Assembly (NCBI RefSeq): GCF_017306545.1
Contig: NZ_JAFKID010000008.1
Location: forward strand, 117,534-181,533
Origin: Mesorhizobium sp.
GTDB taxonomy: Bacteria; Pseudomonadota; Alphaproteobacteria; Rhizobiales; Rhizobiaceae
Direction: 5' to 3'
DNA length: 64,000 bases
The notes under the pieces are model-generated. The model saw nothing but the letters and a program-made list of their open reading frames with translations, was not told where the DNA came from and searched no databases. This document shows, piece after piece, positions 8,298-17,367 of this stretch. Both the position numbers and the translations under genes were made by a program. Numbering within the stretch: position 1 is the first letter of the stretch; the number at the start of each line of letters is the position of its first letter.

Positions 8298-9152
8298 TCA
8301 GGCGTGCGCCCAATCCCAGTAGAGCGCCCGCGCCCGCTTGGTGAGAGGCCCGTATTCGAGCTTCCTGTCGTCGAAGGCGGTGATCGGCACGACCTTGCTC
8401 ATATTGCCGGAGGAGAAGATCTCGTCGGCCTCGCGAAAATCCTGGATCGTCAGCGTCGCCTCATGCACGGTGACGCCCGCCTGCCGCAGCAACGAAATCA
8501 CCCGTTGGCGGGTGATGCCGTTCAGGAAAGTGCCGTTGGGAACGGGCGTGAAGACTTCGCCGCCGCGCGCCATGAACACGTTGGAGGTGGCGGTTTCGGC
8601 GACGTTGCCGAGCACGTCCGTGACCAGCGCGTTGTGGAAGCCCTTGGCCTTGGCCTCGCGCATCATGCGGGCGTTGTTGGGGTAGAGGCAGGCCGCCTTG
8701 GCGTTGACCGGCATCACTTCGAGAGTAGGGCGGCGGAACGAGGTCGTGGTGACGGTAAAGCCGGTCGGCGGCGCCATCGGGATCGCCTCCAGGCAGAGCG
8801 CGAAGGCCGTCGAGGAGGCCAGCGGCGGCACGGTGCCGGCGTCGCTTTCCTCGGCCCAGTACATCGGCCGGATGTAGACGTCGGTGCCGGGGCTGAATTT
8901 CTTCAGCCCCTCGCGGGTCAGCGCCTCGATGTCGCCGGCCGACAGCGTCGGCTCCAGGCCGAGCGCGCGGGCGGAATTGTTGACGCGCGCGGCGTGCAGG
9001 TCGAGATCGGGCGCTACGCCCTCGAACAGCCGTGCCCCGTCGAAGACCAGCGAGCCGAGCCAGGTGGCGTGGGAGGCGGCGCCCAGAATGCGCACGTCGC
9101 CTTCCTGCCAGCGTCCGTCGTAATAGGTCCAGGTCGCGCCTTGGGCGGTCAT
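8298..9152 (-). CDS. Class IV aminotransferase (branched-chain/D-amino-acid aminotransferase family)
   Basis: A 284-residue fold-type IV PLP enzyme. The PLP lysine is in VNAKAACLYPNNARMMREAKAKG (about residue 155), followed by the VTDVLGNVAETATSNVFM segment that holds the cofactor, and a late NGITRQRVISLL phosphate-binding region. It is somewhat shorter than IlvE but complete. Such enzymes may be branched-chain, D-amino-acid or 4-amino-4-deoxychorismate types; the sequence alone does not decide. It sits in the operon of the sugar-type importer at 9192-16016, which suggests a catabolic role. Confidence 0.88.
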   Translation of the reverse strand: MTAQGATWTYYDGRWQEGDVRILGAASHATWLGSLVFDGARLFEGVAPDLDLHAARVNNSARALGLEPTLSAGDIEALTREGLKKFSPGTDVYIRPMYWAEESDAGTVPPLASSTAFALCLEAIPMAPPTGFTVTTTSFRRPTLEVMPVNAKAACLYPNNARMMREAKAKGFHNALVTDVLGNVAETATSNVFMARGGEVFTPVPNGTFLNGITRQRVISLLRQAGVTVHEATLTIQDFREADEIFSSGNMSKVVPITAFDDRKLEYGPLTKRARALYWDWAHA

Positions 9153-9191
9153 CTTTCAGTCCTTTCGCTTCAGTCGCAAAGATGCGCCGGG

Positions 9192-10703
9192 TCAGTGCAC
9201 GGCGGCATACATGATCTTTTCCTCGGTCGCCTCGGCGGGCGAGAATTCCTCCACGATGCGGCCCTGCCGGCAAACCAGGATGCGGTCGGAGAGATTCATG
9301 ATCTCGGGCAGATAGGAGGAGATGACCACGACGGCGAGGCCGTCGTCGGCAAGCCGGCGGATCAACTGGTGGATTTCGGCGATGGCGCCGACATCGACGC
9401 CGCGCGTCGGCTCGTCGAAGATGACGAGGCGCGGCTGCTGCACCAACCCCTTGCCGATCACCACCTTCTGCTGGTTGCCGCCCGAAAGCTCGACCACGCG
9501 CGCATTGTCGTTGATGGCGCGCACGCCGAGGTGCTTCGTCCATTCGGCCGACAGCGCCTGCATCTCTTTCATGCTGACGATGTGCGATTTCTCCCGGTCG
9601 CTGGCGAGAAGGCCGCCGAACAGGTTCTCGGCGATGCCCATGGTTTCGAAGAAGCCTTCGCTCTTGCGGTCCTCGGTGATGTAGACGATGCCGTCCTTCA
9701 CCGCCTCGCGCGGCACCAGGTAGCGGACCGGCTCGCCGTCGAGTTCGATGGTGCCGCCGCGCAGGAAGTCGCGCTTGTAGATTCCGGAGACGATCTTGAA
9801 CGTCTCGGTGCGGCCCGAGCCGATCAGTCCGAACACGCCGGTGATCTGGCCGTCGAAGATCGAGAACGAGTTGTTGCGCACGATCTTGCTCATCGACACG
9901 TCCTGCACCGACAGGATCTTCCTGCCCGGCTTGCGGAGCGCCGTCTCGTCGCGCTTCTGGTAAAGCTCGCCCGACAGCGTGCGCCCGACCATGGCGGCGA
10001 TGATCGAGGCGCGGTCGAAATCGGCGGCCGGACCGCTCGCCACCAATTCGCCGTCGCGCAGCACGGTGATGCGGTCCGAAATCAGCAGCGCCTCCTCAAG
10101 CGCGTGGCTGATGAAGACGATGGACACGCCGTTCGCCTTCAGCCGCCGTACCAGGGCGAAGAAATGGTGCTTTTCCTCCGGCGTCAGCGTCGCGGTCGGC
10201 TCGTCGAAGATGATGACCTCGGCGTTGTGGTGGACCGCGCGCGCGATTTCCACCATCTGCCGCTTGGCCGCCCCGAGCGTCTCGACCATGGCGGACGGGT
10301 CGACCGGAAAGTTCAGCGATTGCAGGAATTGTTGGGCGGAGATGTAGATGCCGCGCAGCCGGTTGAGGAATTTTTCCGAGCCGAGATAGAGGTTCTGCGC
10401 CACCGTCATCGACGGCACCAGGCTGGTTTCCTGGAACACCATGGCGATGCCGGCGTCGAGCGCTTCGTTGGGCGAAGCGAAGCGCACCTCGTTGCCATGG
10501 TGGACGATGCGGCCAGACGTCGGCTCGACCGCGCCCGCCATCATTTTCGTAAGCGTTGACTTACCGGCGCCGTTTTCGCCCAGGAGCGCGTGGATCTCGC
10601 CGCGTCTCAGGTCGAAATCGACGTTGCGGACCGCGGGTGCGCCGCGATAGGCTTTGGTGACGCCTTCGAGCCGGATGATGACATCGGAAACGGAGGTCTC
10701 CAT
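9192..10703 (-). CDS. Ribose-type ABC transporter ATP-binding protein, two ABC domains (RbsA/MglA-like)
   Basis: A 503-residue protein with tandem ABC domains. Domain 1 has Walker A GENGAGKST and Walker B VIIFDEPTATL, but its signature is degenerate (TLGAAKRQM in place of LSGGQ). Domain 2 has the usual altered Walker A (GLIGSGRTE) and an intact signature LSGGNQQK with VIFDEPTRGVD. This asymmetry is normal for the RbsA family, though the domain-1 signature is unusually altered. It immediately follows the stand-alone propeller gene (adjoining at 10703/10704) and should drive the permeases at 11759 and 15039. Confidence 0.93.
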   Translation of the reverse strand: METSVSDVIIRLEGVTKAYRGAPAVRNVDFDLRRGEIHALLGENGAGKSTLTKMMAGAVEPTSGRIVHHGNEVRFASPNEALDAGIAMVFQETSLVPSMTVAQNLYLGSEKFLNRLRGIYISAQQFLQSLNFPVDPSAMVETLGAAKRQMVEIARAVHHNAEVIIFDEPTATLTPEEKHHFFALVRRLKANGVSIVFISHALEEALLISDRITVLRDGELVASGPAADFDRASIIAAMVGRTLSGELYQKRDETALRKPGRKILSVQDVSMSKIVRNNSFSIFDGQITGVFGLIGSGRTETFKIVSGIYKRDFLRGGTIELDGEPVRYLVPREAVKDGIVYITEDRKSEGFFETMGIAENLFGGLLASDREKSHIVSMKEMQALSAEWTKHLGVRAINDNARVVELSGGNQQKVVIGKGLVQQPRLVIFDEPTRGVDVGAIAEIHQLIRRLADDGLAVVVISSYLPEIMNLSDRILVCRQGRIVEEFSPAEATEEKIMYAAVH

Positions 10704-11762
10704 TCAGCGTGCCTCCCTTGCGAGATCGGCGAGGTCGATATCGAGAACGCAGCCGCCGCCGCGCGAGGCGACCCACAGCCTGCCCGCTTCCTCGACAACG
10801 CTGCATACGCCGTGGCGGGTACCGTTGGCACGGCTGTGCAGGCTGAACAGCGGCTGCATTCCTTCGTCCAGCCGCACCGCCATGCCGTAGGATCGGCTGG
10901 GCGACCATGGCTTGTGCACGCCCATGGTGCGGATGCCGCCGCATTGGAGCGGCTCCAGGAAGCTGCGCCCGGAAGAGAACGACGGCGCGATCCAGTAAGG
11001 CGGCGGCACGGTCGCCAGCATGTCGAGGCGGTAGTGCTCTTCCTGCAAGACGAATTCGATCAGCCGGTTGCGCGGGGCAAACAGGCAAAGCCACGCTCCG
11101 CCGCCCGGAGCCGGCGACAGGCGTGCCGGATAACCGGGGAGTTTGGCGAGCCGTTCGACCGGCGCACCCGCGCCGATGCGAAGCAGCCGATGTCGCCAGC
11201 TTTCGGCAACGACGACGCCGCCATCGAGCGGCAGCAGTCCGTAGGGGAAGGCGAGGCCGTCGGCCACGCGCTCGAACGAGGTGGCACCCGGCGCACGCTT
11301 CCACACCGAGCCGGAGGAGCCGTGCCGCATCAGGTCTTGCGACCATTGCGAGCGGGGATGGTCGGCCGAGCCGTTGGCCAGCCACAGCGTTCCGTCGGCC
11401 GCATAGGCCAACGCCGTGACGCAGCCGATCCCGGCATGGGGTTTTTCCTCGCGGTCGCCGATATGGAGCGCGCCGGTTTCGGTGGCGACCGCCAATTCTC
11501 CCGACGGCGAGACGGCAACGGCTGCGACGGGTGCGCCGAAGCTTTTGAACGGGGCTGGCTCCTTGCCGGCTTCGATCCGGTAAAGCGTATTGCCGCTGCC
11601 GGCGACCAGTCCGTCCGGCAGGCGCGCGAGGTTGTCGGCTTCGGCAAGCGGCGCTGCGGCGCGGGCGTCGTCGAGGCGCGTGTTGGGCCGGAACGCGCCG
11701 TCGAACGGCGGGATGGTGACGGCATTGCCGCGGAACAGGTCGAGGACCGGATCGAGGATCAT
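10704..11762 (-). CDS. SMP-30/gluconolactonase-like beta-propeller protein
   Basis: A 352-residue soluble protein with no signal peptide. It shows repeated strand patterns of the SMP-30/strictosidine-synthase-like six-bladed propeller: DGLVAGSGNTLYRI, GELAVATETGALHI, DGTLWLANGSADHP, and DGLAFPYGLLPLDGGVVVAESW, the last being the family hallmark (asymmetric blade with a metal-site Asn/Asp region). The ATG overlaps the stop of the upstream permease-propeller gene by 4 bp (ATGA), so they are co-translated. A lactone hydrolase role is the family expectation; substrate unknown. It resembles the C-terminal half of its neighbour in type. Confidence 0.82.
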   Translation of the reverse strand: MILDPVLDLFRGNAVTIPPFDGAFRPNTRLDDARAAAPLAEADNLARLPDGLVAGSGNTLYRIEAGKEPAPFKSFGAPVAAVAVSPSGELAVATETGALHIGDREEKPHAGIGCVTALAYAADGTLWLANGSADHPRSQWSQDLMRHGSSGSVWKRAPGATSFERVADGLAFPYGLLPLDGGVVVAESWRHRLLRIGAGAPVERLAKLPGYPARLSPAPGGGAWLCLFAPRNRLIEFVLQEEHYRLDMLATVPPPYWIAPSFSSGRSFLEPLQCGGIRTMGVHKPWSPSRSYGMAVRLDEGMQPLFSLHSRANGTRHGVCSVVEEAGRLWVASRGGGCVLDIDLADLAREAR

Positions 11763-13882
11763 TTCGCGCCTCCCCAATAGGAGGCCGGGCTGGTCCAGTT
11801 CTCGTCGGCGCCGGCGATGCGGAAGCGGCCGATGCGGTTGTTGAGGATGCCGCCGACGAACAGGTAGCCCTTGTGCTCGCGCATCGACGTGACCATCGGA
11901 TGCGCCTCGCCGGAAAGGTCGCCCAGCGTATCGAGGATGCGCCCGCTCTCGTCGAACTTGACGACGCCGCCGGTGTTGATGTTGGGAAACAGCCAGTCGT
12001 CCTGCGGCAGACGGCGAGTCATGCGCTTGCGCATGCCGGGGTGGCGCAGCGACAGGTCGAAACTCGGCGTGCGCATGCCGAGCCAGGCCATCCAGTAGCC
12101 GCCGTCCGAGGCGCGGTTGATGTTGTCGGGATAGCCCGGCATGTCCTTGATGACGCATTCGGCCGTGCCGGCCTTCGGCCCCTCCAGCCAGTAGCGGTGG
12201 ACGCGGCAGGCCCAGCTTTCGGCGAAGAACAGCGATTTGCCGTCATGCGCCATGCACACGCCGTTGGTGTAGCGGTAGCCGTCGAGCAGCGTCCTGGTCG
12301 AGCCGTCCTTCGGGTCGTAGACCAGCAGGCGGCCGGTCGGCCGGTTCTCGATGGAGTCCAGCGTCCAGTCGTGCGCGTCGTAGCGCTTGGTCGAGTCGGT
12401 GAAGTAGATGCGGCCGTCCGGTGCGATGTCGCAGTCGTTGGGGTCGCGCAGGCGGGCGTCGTCCACCACCGAGGTCAGCGAGCGCGCCGTCTCGGCCGAG
12501 AGTTTCGTCACCTTGCGCTCCGGCGAAATCGAGTAAAGCCCCATGGCGCCGACGCAGGAGATGAGGTTGCCGTCGCGGTCGAAGGCCAGGCCCAGCGGGA
12601 AGCCGCCGACATGCGCGAACACTTCCGAGCGCTTGTAGTCGGGGGCGAAGAAACGCACGATCTCGCCGTGCCGCGTGCCGCAGTAGAGATGGTCGTCGCG
12701 GTCGAGGATGACGTCTTCAGGTCCCTCCAGTTCACCGAGCCCGATGTGCTCTGCCGCCGACAGCCGGTTGTCGAGTTCGTAGGGCGTGCCGGAATCCGGT
12801 TCGGCCGACTGCGCCTCGCCCATTTTCAGGTACACCGGCGCGACATAGACCTCGTTCAGCACCTTGTGGCGGTTCTTCAGCCAGCGGATGTCAATGGTGA
12901 CGGCGGCGGCCAGCATCAGGCCGAGCACCATCTGCGTGGTGCCGGTGCCGTAGCCGAGGCGGATCAGGCCGTTGGTCATCACCAGCACGATGATGGCGCC
13001 CATGATCCCCTTGACGACCGACCCGCGGCCGCCTCCGAGGCTGACGCCGCCCACGACGGCGGCCGTCAACGCCATGATTTCCAGATTCTGGCCGGTGCCG
13101 GGGCCGGCGCCGGAAAGCCGGCAGGCGATCAGGAAGCCGCCGAGGGCGGAGCACAGGCCGGAAAACACATAGGTGAAGAAGACGGTGCTGCCGACGCGGA
13201 TGCCGGCATTGTGCGCCGAGCGGCGCGAGCCGCCGACCGCCAGCACGTGCCAGCCCGGCCGCGAGCGGGTCAGCGCGATGTGGGTGACGACGGCGAAGAC
13301 GACGGCAAGCCACACCGAAATCGCCAGCCCGAGGAAGGTGCCGTCGCCGATATAGTCGAGGATCGGGGATTCGGCGTCCGACAGTTGCACCTGCGCGGCA
13401 TAGGCCGTGACCAGTATGTCGAACAGCGCGCGGCCGAAGATCAGCGTCACCAGCGTGGTGAGGAAGGCCCTGAGTTTCAGGTAGCCGACCAGATAGCCGT
13501 TGACGGCGCCGAAGACGAGGCCGGTGGCAAGAGAGGCCGCCAGCGCCAGCCAGATCGACTGCTCCATGATGAAGAAGACGAAGACGGCCGAAAAGCAGGC
13601 AAGCCCGAAGATCGCGCCCACCGAAAGGTCGATGCCGCCGCCCAGCATTACCACCGTCACGCCGGTGACGACCAGCGAGAACTCGCCGAGCTGGCGGCTC
13701 GACGCCTGTAGCGCCGCCGGCTTGAAGAAGCCGGAAATGGCCGAACCGAAAATGGCCAGCGTCACCACCAGCGCCAGGAAGGGGATGGCGTTGTCGGTCC
13801 AGCGCTTGGTCAGGATCTCGCCGATCAGATGGCTGGGGATGCGGTTGTAGCGCCAGGCCTGCCAGCGTTCGCGAAAGGACAT
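11759..13882 (-). CDS. Fusion: RbsC-type ABC permease plus SMP-30/strictosidine-synthase-like propeller
   Basis: A single 707-residue frame with two modules. Residues 1 to about 335 are a complete ribose-type permease: many helices, the VVMLGGGIDLSVGAIFGL motif and the MALTAAVVGGVSLGGGRGSV coupling region. After a linker (about 335-380, VYLKMGEAQSAEP) a propeller domain runs to the end, with GPEDVILDRDDHLYCGTRHG, GFPLGLAFDRDGNLISC, DPNDCDIAPDGRIYFTDST and a C-terminal KGYLFVGGILNNRIGRF. No internal stop, frameshift or second start is apparent at the junction. Because RbsC-type permeases end in the cytoplasm, the propeller is predicted to be cytoplasmic. Confidence 0.88.
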   Translation of the reverse strand: MSFRERWQAWRYNRIPSHLIGEILTKRWTDNAIPFLALVVTLAIFGSAISGFFKPAALQASSRQLGEFSLVVTGVTVVMLGGGIDLSVGAIFGLACFSAVFVFFIMEQSIWLALAASLATGLVFGAVNGYLVGYLKLRAFLTTLVTLIFGRALFDILVTAYAAQVQLSDAESPILDYIGDGTFLGLAISVWLAVVFAVVTHIALTRSRPGWHVLAVGGSRRSAHNAGIRVGSTVFFTYVFSGLCSALGGFLIACRLSGAGPGTGQNLEIMALTAAVVGGVSLGGGRGSVVKGIMGAIIVLVMTNGLIRLGYGTGTTQMVLGLMLAAAVTIDIRWLKNRHKVLNEVYVAPVYLKMGEAQSAEPDSGTPYELDNRLSAAEHIGLGELEGPEDVILDRDDHLYCGTRHGEIVRFFAPDYKRSEVFAHVGGFPLGLAFDRDGNLISCVGAMGLYSISPERKVTKLSAETARSLTSVVDDARLRDPNDCDIAPDGRIYFTDSTKRYDAHDWTLDSIENRPTGRLLVYDPKDGSTRTLLDGYRYTNGVCMAHDGKSLFFAESWACRVHRYWLEGPKAGTAECVIKDMPGYPDNINRASDGGYWMAWLGMRTPSFDLSLRHPGMRKRMTRRLPQDDWLFPNINTGGVVKFDESGRILDTLGDLSGEAHPMVTSMREHKGYLFVGGILNNRIGRFRIAGADENWTSPASYWGGAK

Positions 13883-13914
13883 CAGATGCTGCTTGTAACG
13901 GTTCCGGAGCGGGA

Positions 13915-13936
13915 GGTGGCCGGCAAGCCGGCCACC
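13915..13936 (-). promoter_or_regulatory. Intercistronic hairpin after the binding-protein gene
   Basis: A perfect 10-bp inverted repeat (GGTGGCCGGC/GCCGGCCACC, 2-nt centre) lies between the binding-protein stop (13959) and the fusion-permease start (13882). It lacks a T tract, so a role in mRNA protection or partial termination, giving more binding protein than permease, is more likely than full termination. Confidence 0.5.
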
Positions 13937-13958
13937 CGATGATGCCTGAAAGCCGAGA

Positions 13959-14996
13959 TTACTTCTGCACGCCGGCTTCGGCTTGCAGCGCCTTCAGGTC
14001 CCAGCAGGAGTCGGGCTTCAGGTCGGCCTTGGTGGTCGCCTTTTCCAGCGTGTAGATGTAGGTGTGCGAGGTGCCTGCCGGCTGGCCGCTCTGCAACAGG
14101 AACTTGATGATGGCGTTCATGTCGGCCGACTGGCGGGCGAGGTCCGTCATCACCACGGCGCCGTAGGTGCCGTCCTCGAGCTTGTCGCAGTCGGCCGTCT
14201 TCTCGCCGCCGCCGGTGGTCACGAGGAACACCTTGCCGTCGAGCTTGGCGTCGCGGATCGCCGCCGAGGCGCCGGTGGCGTCGCCGTCCCAGAAGTCGAT
14301 GATCGAGCAGATGTCGGGATGCTGTTGCAGCATCGTCGTGGTCACGTTGCGCGAGGTGGTGGCGTCCCAGTTGGAGTCCGGCTTGGCGACGACCTGGAAG
14401 TCAGGGTTCTTCTCCAGCACCTTCATGATGCCGGCATACTGGTAGAGGCTCGATGCGTTGGCCTGGTCGCCCTGCACCAGCCCGATCTTCTTGGAAGAAC
14501 TCGGGCCGCAGGCCTTGATGGCCGCTTCCGCCTCGAGTTGGCCCAAGCGATCCCAGTCCGAGCCGACGAAGGCGTCGGCCGGGAAATTGGCCGGATTGTC
14601 GACCAGCATGACATAGGTGCCGGCCTTCTGCGCCTTCTTCATCAGCTTGGAATAGGAGTTGAGATCGGGCGAATGGATGATGAGGACGTCGGGCCGCGTG
14701 TCAGAGGAAATGGCGTCGGTGATCGCCTGGGCGCCCGCGTCGACATTCCAGTTCGGGTCGCGCGTCTCGAAGACGCCGCCCCAGGCCTCCACTTCCTTCT
14801 TGAGATAATAGGCCCAGCCTTGCGCCAGGTCGAAGCCCATGGTGAGCGGCACCAGCATGACGCGCTTGCCTTTCAGGGCGCTGGCGTAGGCGGCGGGGCC
14901 GGGGTCTTCCGCGAGGCCTTCGGCAAAGGAATTGGCAGTGAACACGCAGATGCCGAGCGCGGCCGCCGCCGTCATGAGTGTCTTCAGGATTTTCAT
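13959..14996 (-). CDS. Sugar ABC transporter substrate-binding protein (RbsB/periplasmic-binding type 1)
   Basis: A 345-residue periplasmic protein with a Sec signal peptide (MKILKTLMTAAAALGICVFTANSFA, cleavage near residue 25). It has the type-1 periplasmic fold: LKGKRVMLVPLTMGFDLAQGW, a PDVLIIHSPDLNSYSKLMKKAQKAGTYVMLVDNP crossover, and GDATGASAAIRDAKL. The ligand-site pattern resembles ribose/xylose-type binding proteins rather than family-1 proteins. It is followed by the fusion permease and preceded by a second RbsC-type permease, so it supplies substrate to a heterodimeric channel. Confidence 0.88.
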   Translation of the reverse strand: MKILKTLMTAAAALGICVFTANSFAEGLAEDPGPAAYASALKGKRVMLVPLTMGFDLAQGWAYYLKKEVEAWGGVFETRDPNWNVDAGAQAITDAISSDTRPDVLIIHSPDLNSYSKLMKKAQKAGTYVMLVDNPANFPADAFVGSDWDRLGQLEAEAAIKACGPSSSKKIGLVQGDQANASSLYQYAGIMKVLEKNPDFQVVAKPDSNWDATTSRNVTTTMLQQHPDICSIIDFWDGDATGASAAIRDAKLDGKVFLVTTGGGEKTADCDKLEDGTYGAVVMTDLARQSADMNAIIKFLLQSGQPAGTSHTYIYTLEKATTKADLKPDSCWDLKALQAEAGVQK

Positions 14997-15038
14997 CGTC
15001 GTTTCCCCTTCGTTTGAAGTCTGTGCCTGTTGGAATGT

Positions 15039-16016
15039 TCAGATGTCGCCCTGCTGCGCCGTCTGCTCGTCACGCGGGTTGAGGATGCCGTCGATGACGA
15101 TGGCGCTGAGCAGGATCGCCGCCTTGATGAGATTTTGATAGAGCGTCGGAATGTCGATGATGGTCATGGCGTTGAGCAGGATGCCGATCAGCGCCGCGCC
15201 GACCAGGACGTTGCGCACCCCGCCGCGCCCGCCCGACAGGCCGATGCCGCCGATGACGGCGACCAGTACGATGTCGTAAAGCAGGTTGGAATTGACGATG
15301 CGCGTGTTGATCGAGTGCAGGCTTGCCGCCGTCAGCAGGCCGGCGATGAAGGCGATCAGCGCCGAAAGCACGTAGCGCAGCACCTGCATGGGCCGCACCG
15401 GCATGCCGATGTTGCGCGCCGCCATCGGATTGTCGCCGGCGTAGTAGACATAGCGCCCCCATTTCGTGAAGCGCAGGAACAGGAAGGTCAGCACGGCAAG
15501 CGCGGCGAAGACGAAGACCTCGACTGGAATGTCGAGATAGCGCACGCCGCCGAAAAGCTCGATCCAGTGCCCCTGCGGCAAGGCCACGGCGTCCTGGGTG
15601 ATGAGCTGCGAGCGGACGTAGCCGAAGACGAACGAACCGCTGGCCAGCGTAACGAAGATCGCGGGAACGTCGGCATAGGCCACCAGCACCCCGTTGAGCA
15701 CGCCGATGCCGACGACGCCGGCCAGCACCAGCAGGAAGGCGGGCCCGTCGCTCATGCCGCCGTTCAGCAGTTGCAGATACCAGGCGACAGACATCGCCAT
15801 GATGGCGACCATCGACAGGTCGATGCCGCGGCCGATAATGACGATGGCCATGCCGAAGGCGAGAATGCCGAGCACCGATACCGAGCGCACGATGGCGATC
15901 AGGTTGTCGGGGGCGAGGAAGCCCGGCAGCCCGACGGCGGCCGCGGCGAACAGGAGCACGGCCAGGCCGAGCACGATCCGTTCCTGATTGAGGCTGGCCC
16001 AGCCGATGCCGCGCAT
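15039..16016 (-). CDS. Ribose-type ABC transporter permease (RbsC-like)
   Basis: A 325-residue membrane protein with about ten helices. The key motif is FGMAIVIIGRGIDLSMVAIMAM, and the loop GGIGLSGGRGGVRNVLVGAAL is the equivalent of the ATPase-contact region. It is the first gene of the importer operon, 42 bp before the binding protein. With the permease half of 11759-13882 it probably makes a heterodimer. The 170 bp upstream (16017-16186) must hold the operon promoter unless transcription comes from the LysR gene. Confidence 0.9.
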   Translation of the reverse strand: MRGIGWASLNQERIVLGLAVLLFAAAAVGLPGFLAPDNLIAIVRSVSVLGILAFGMAIVIIGRGIDLSMVAIMAMSVAWYLQLLNGGMSDGPAFLLVLAGVVGIGVLNGVLVAYADVPAIFVTLASGSFVFGYVRSQLITQDAVALPQGHWIELFGGVRYLDIPVEVFVFAALAVLTFLFLRFTKWGRYVYYAGDNPMAARNIGMPVRPMQVLRYVLSALIAFIAGLLTAASLHSINTRIVNSNLLYDIVLVAVIGGIGLSGGRGGVRNVLVGAALIGILLNAMTIIDIPTLYQNLIKAAILLSAIVIDGILNPRDEQTAQQGDI

Positions 16017-16186
16017 GGATTCCGTCGTCCTGTCTTGAATCGCGGCGGCGGGTCGATGATTTGCCGTACAACCCCGATGTACGCCATCTTCGCCCGCTAC
16101 GGCGCGAAGGCGAAGGTAAACGCCGCCAAACCGATCAGTCCAATGAATAATAATTCTTCATATCGATGCGGATTTGGAATGGATTG

Positions 16187-17134
16187 TCAGGCGACCCGGC
16201 GGCTCACGGGAAGGACCTGATGCCGCCGCATTCGTTCCTCCTCGGCATCCGCCTGGATGGCGCCGCGCAATTCGTCGACGAAGCGCTGGCCGTAGGCGGG
16301 GAGCGGCGCGCTGTTGTTCCACATCGCGCAGATGTCGAACTCGATCCGCTGTCCGCGCAACGTCACCGGCTTGCGCACCAGTCCGCCGGGAAACGAATTG
16401 GCCGACGAGGGCACGATGGCGACGCCGTTTCCGGCGGCGGCCATCGAAAAGAGCGTGTGCGGAGAGTAGCTTTCCAGCTTGATCAGCGGCAGCGCGCCGG
16501 CAAGCTTGCAGGCCGCGTCGAAGACTTCGCGCGAGGCATGCCGCTTGTTGAGCGTGAGGATCGGGAATTGCAGCAGTTCGGCGATCTCCATCGGCTCGCC
16601 CGATGGCGGCAGGAACTCTTCGGTGCCCAGCGCGACGAACCCCAGCTTGCCCAGAAGCAAGGTTTCGAACAGGTCGATCGGCGCGAAGGGGCGGGCGCTG
16701 ACGGTCAGGTGCACCGCGCCGGCGCGCAGCTTGTCGGCAAGTTCCGGGCCGCCGCCGTCCTCGATGCGAATGTCGATGCCGGGGTGCCGCCGCTCCCACG
16801 ACTTCAGAAAGTGGGGAAGGTAGCGCTCGATGAGCTGCGAGCAGGCGCCGATCTTCAGCACGCCTGTTTCGCCGCGCCCGAGATCGTCCGCGCTGGTGCG
16901 CAGCGCACGATCCGCTTGCAGGACGTCGTTGACCTTGGCGAACAAGGCCTGCCCGCCGGCGGTGAGCCGGACGTTACGGCCCGCCTTTTCGAACAGTTCC
17001 ACGCCAAGATAGGTTTCCAGCGCGCGGATCTGCCGCGACAGAGCCGACTGGGTAATGTTCAGGCGTTTAGCCGCCAGCGTGAAGTTCATCAGTTCGGCGG
17101 CTGCCGCGAATCCGGCAAAGTTGCGGATGTCCAA
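16187..17134 (-). CDS. LysR-family transcriptional regulator
   Basis: A 315-residue regulator. The N-terminal winged helix reads AAAELMNFTLAAKRLNITQSALSRQIRALETYLGVELFEKAGR (helix-turn-helix about residues 18-37). An effector domain follows (about 90-300), with VLKIGACSQLIERYLPHFLKSW and the late GNGVAIVPSS turn. It lies directly upstream of, and in the same direction as, the permease-propeller importer operon, which it may control; LysR proteins more often lie divergently, so its target is uncertain. The upstream 17135-17367 stretch shows no other gene. Confidence 0.92.
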   Translation of the reverse strand: MDIRNFAGFAAAAELMNFTLAAKRLNITQSALSRQIRALETYLGVELFEKAGRNVRLTAGGQALFAKVNDVLQADRALRTSADDLGRGETGVLKIGACSQLIERYLPHFLKSWERRHPGIDIRIEDGGGPELADKLRAGAVHLTVSARPFAPIDLFETLLLGKLGFVALGTEEFLPPSGEPMEIAELLQFPILTLNKRHASREVFDAACKLAGALPLIKLESYSPHTLFSMAAAGNGVAIVPSSANSFPGGLVRKPVTLRGQRIEFDICAMWNNSAPLPAYGQRFVDELRGAIQADAEEERMRRHQVLPVSRRVA

Positions 17135-17367
17135 CGCCTTCGTCTCCCGTGCCCCGACAATGGAACGCCTGCGAAATTAAGCCGAATTGTTCCCGAACGC
17201 ATCCGATTTGTCGCTGGCGCGGTGCCGGGATCGAAACAGGCGGCGGCTACCATCGGTTCAAGGTGCAGTTTGCTTCGGCCACCAGTGTGAATCGACTCAA
17301 AGCCGTGCCGTCACGACGAGCGTGATCGCCGCCGAAGCCGTGGCGCCTCGCTTGTAAACGGCATCGG

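Noticed and set aside
8274-10559. 761-codon plus-strand frame opposite the aminotransferase and ATPase genes
   Set aside because: It is a shadow of two well-supported minus-strand genes and has no domain resemblance.
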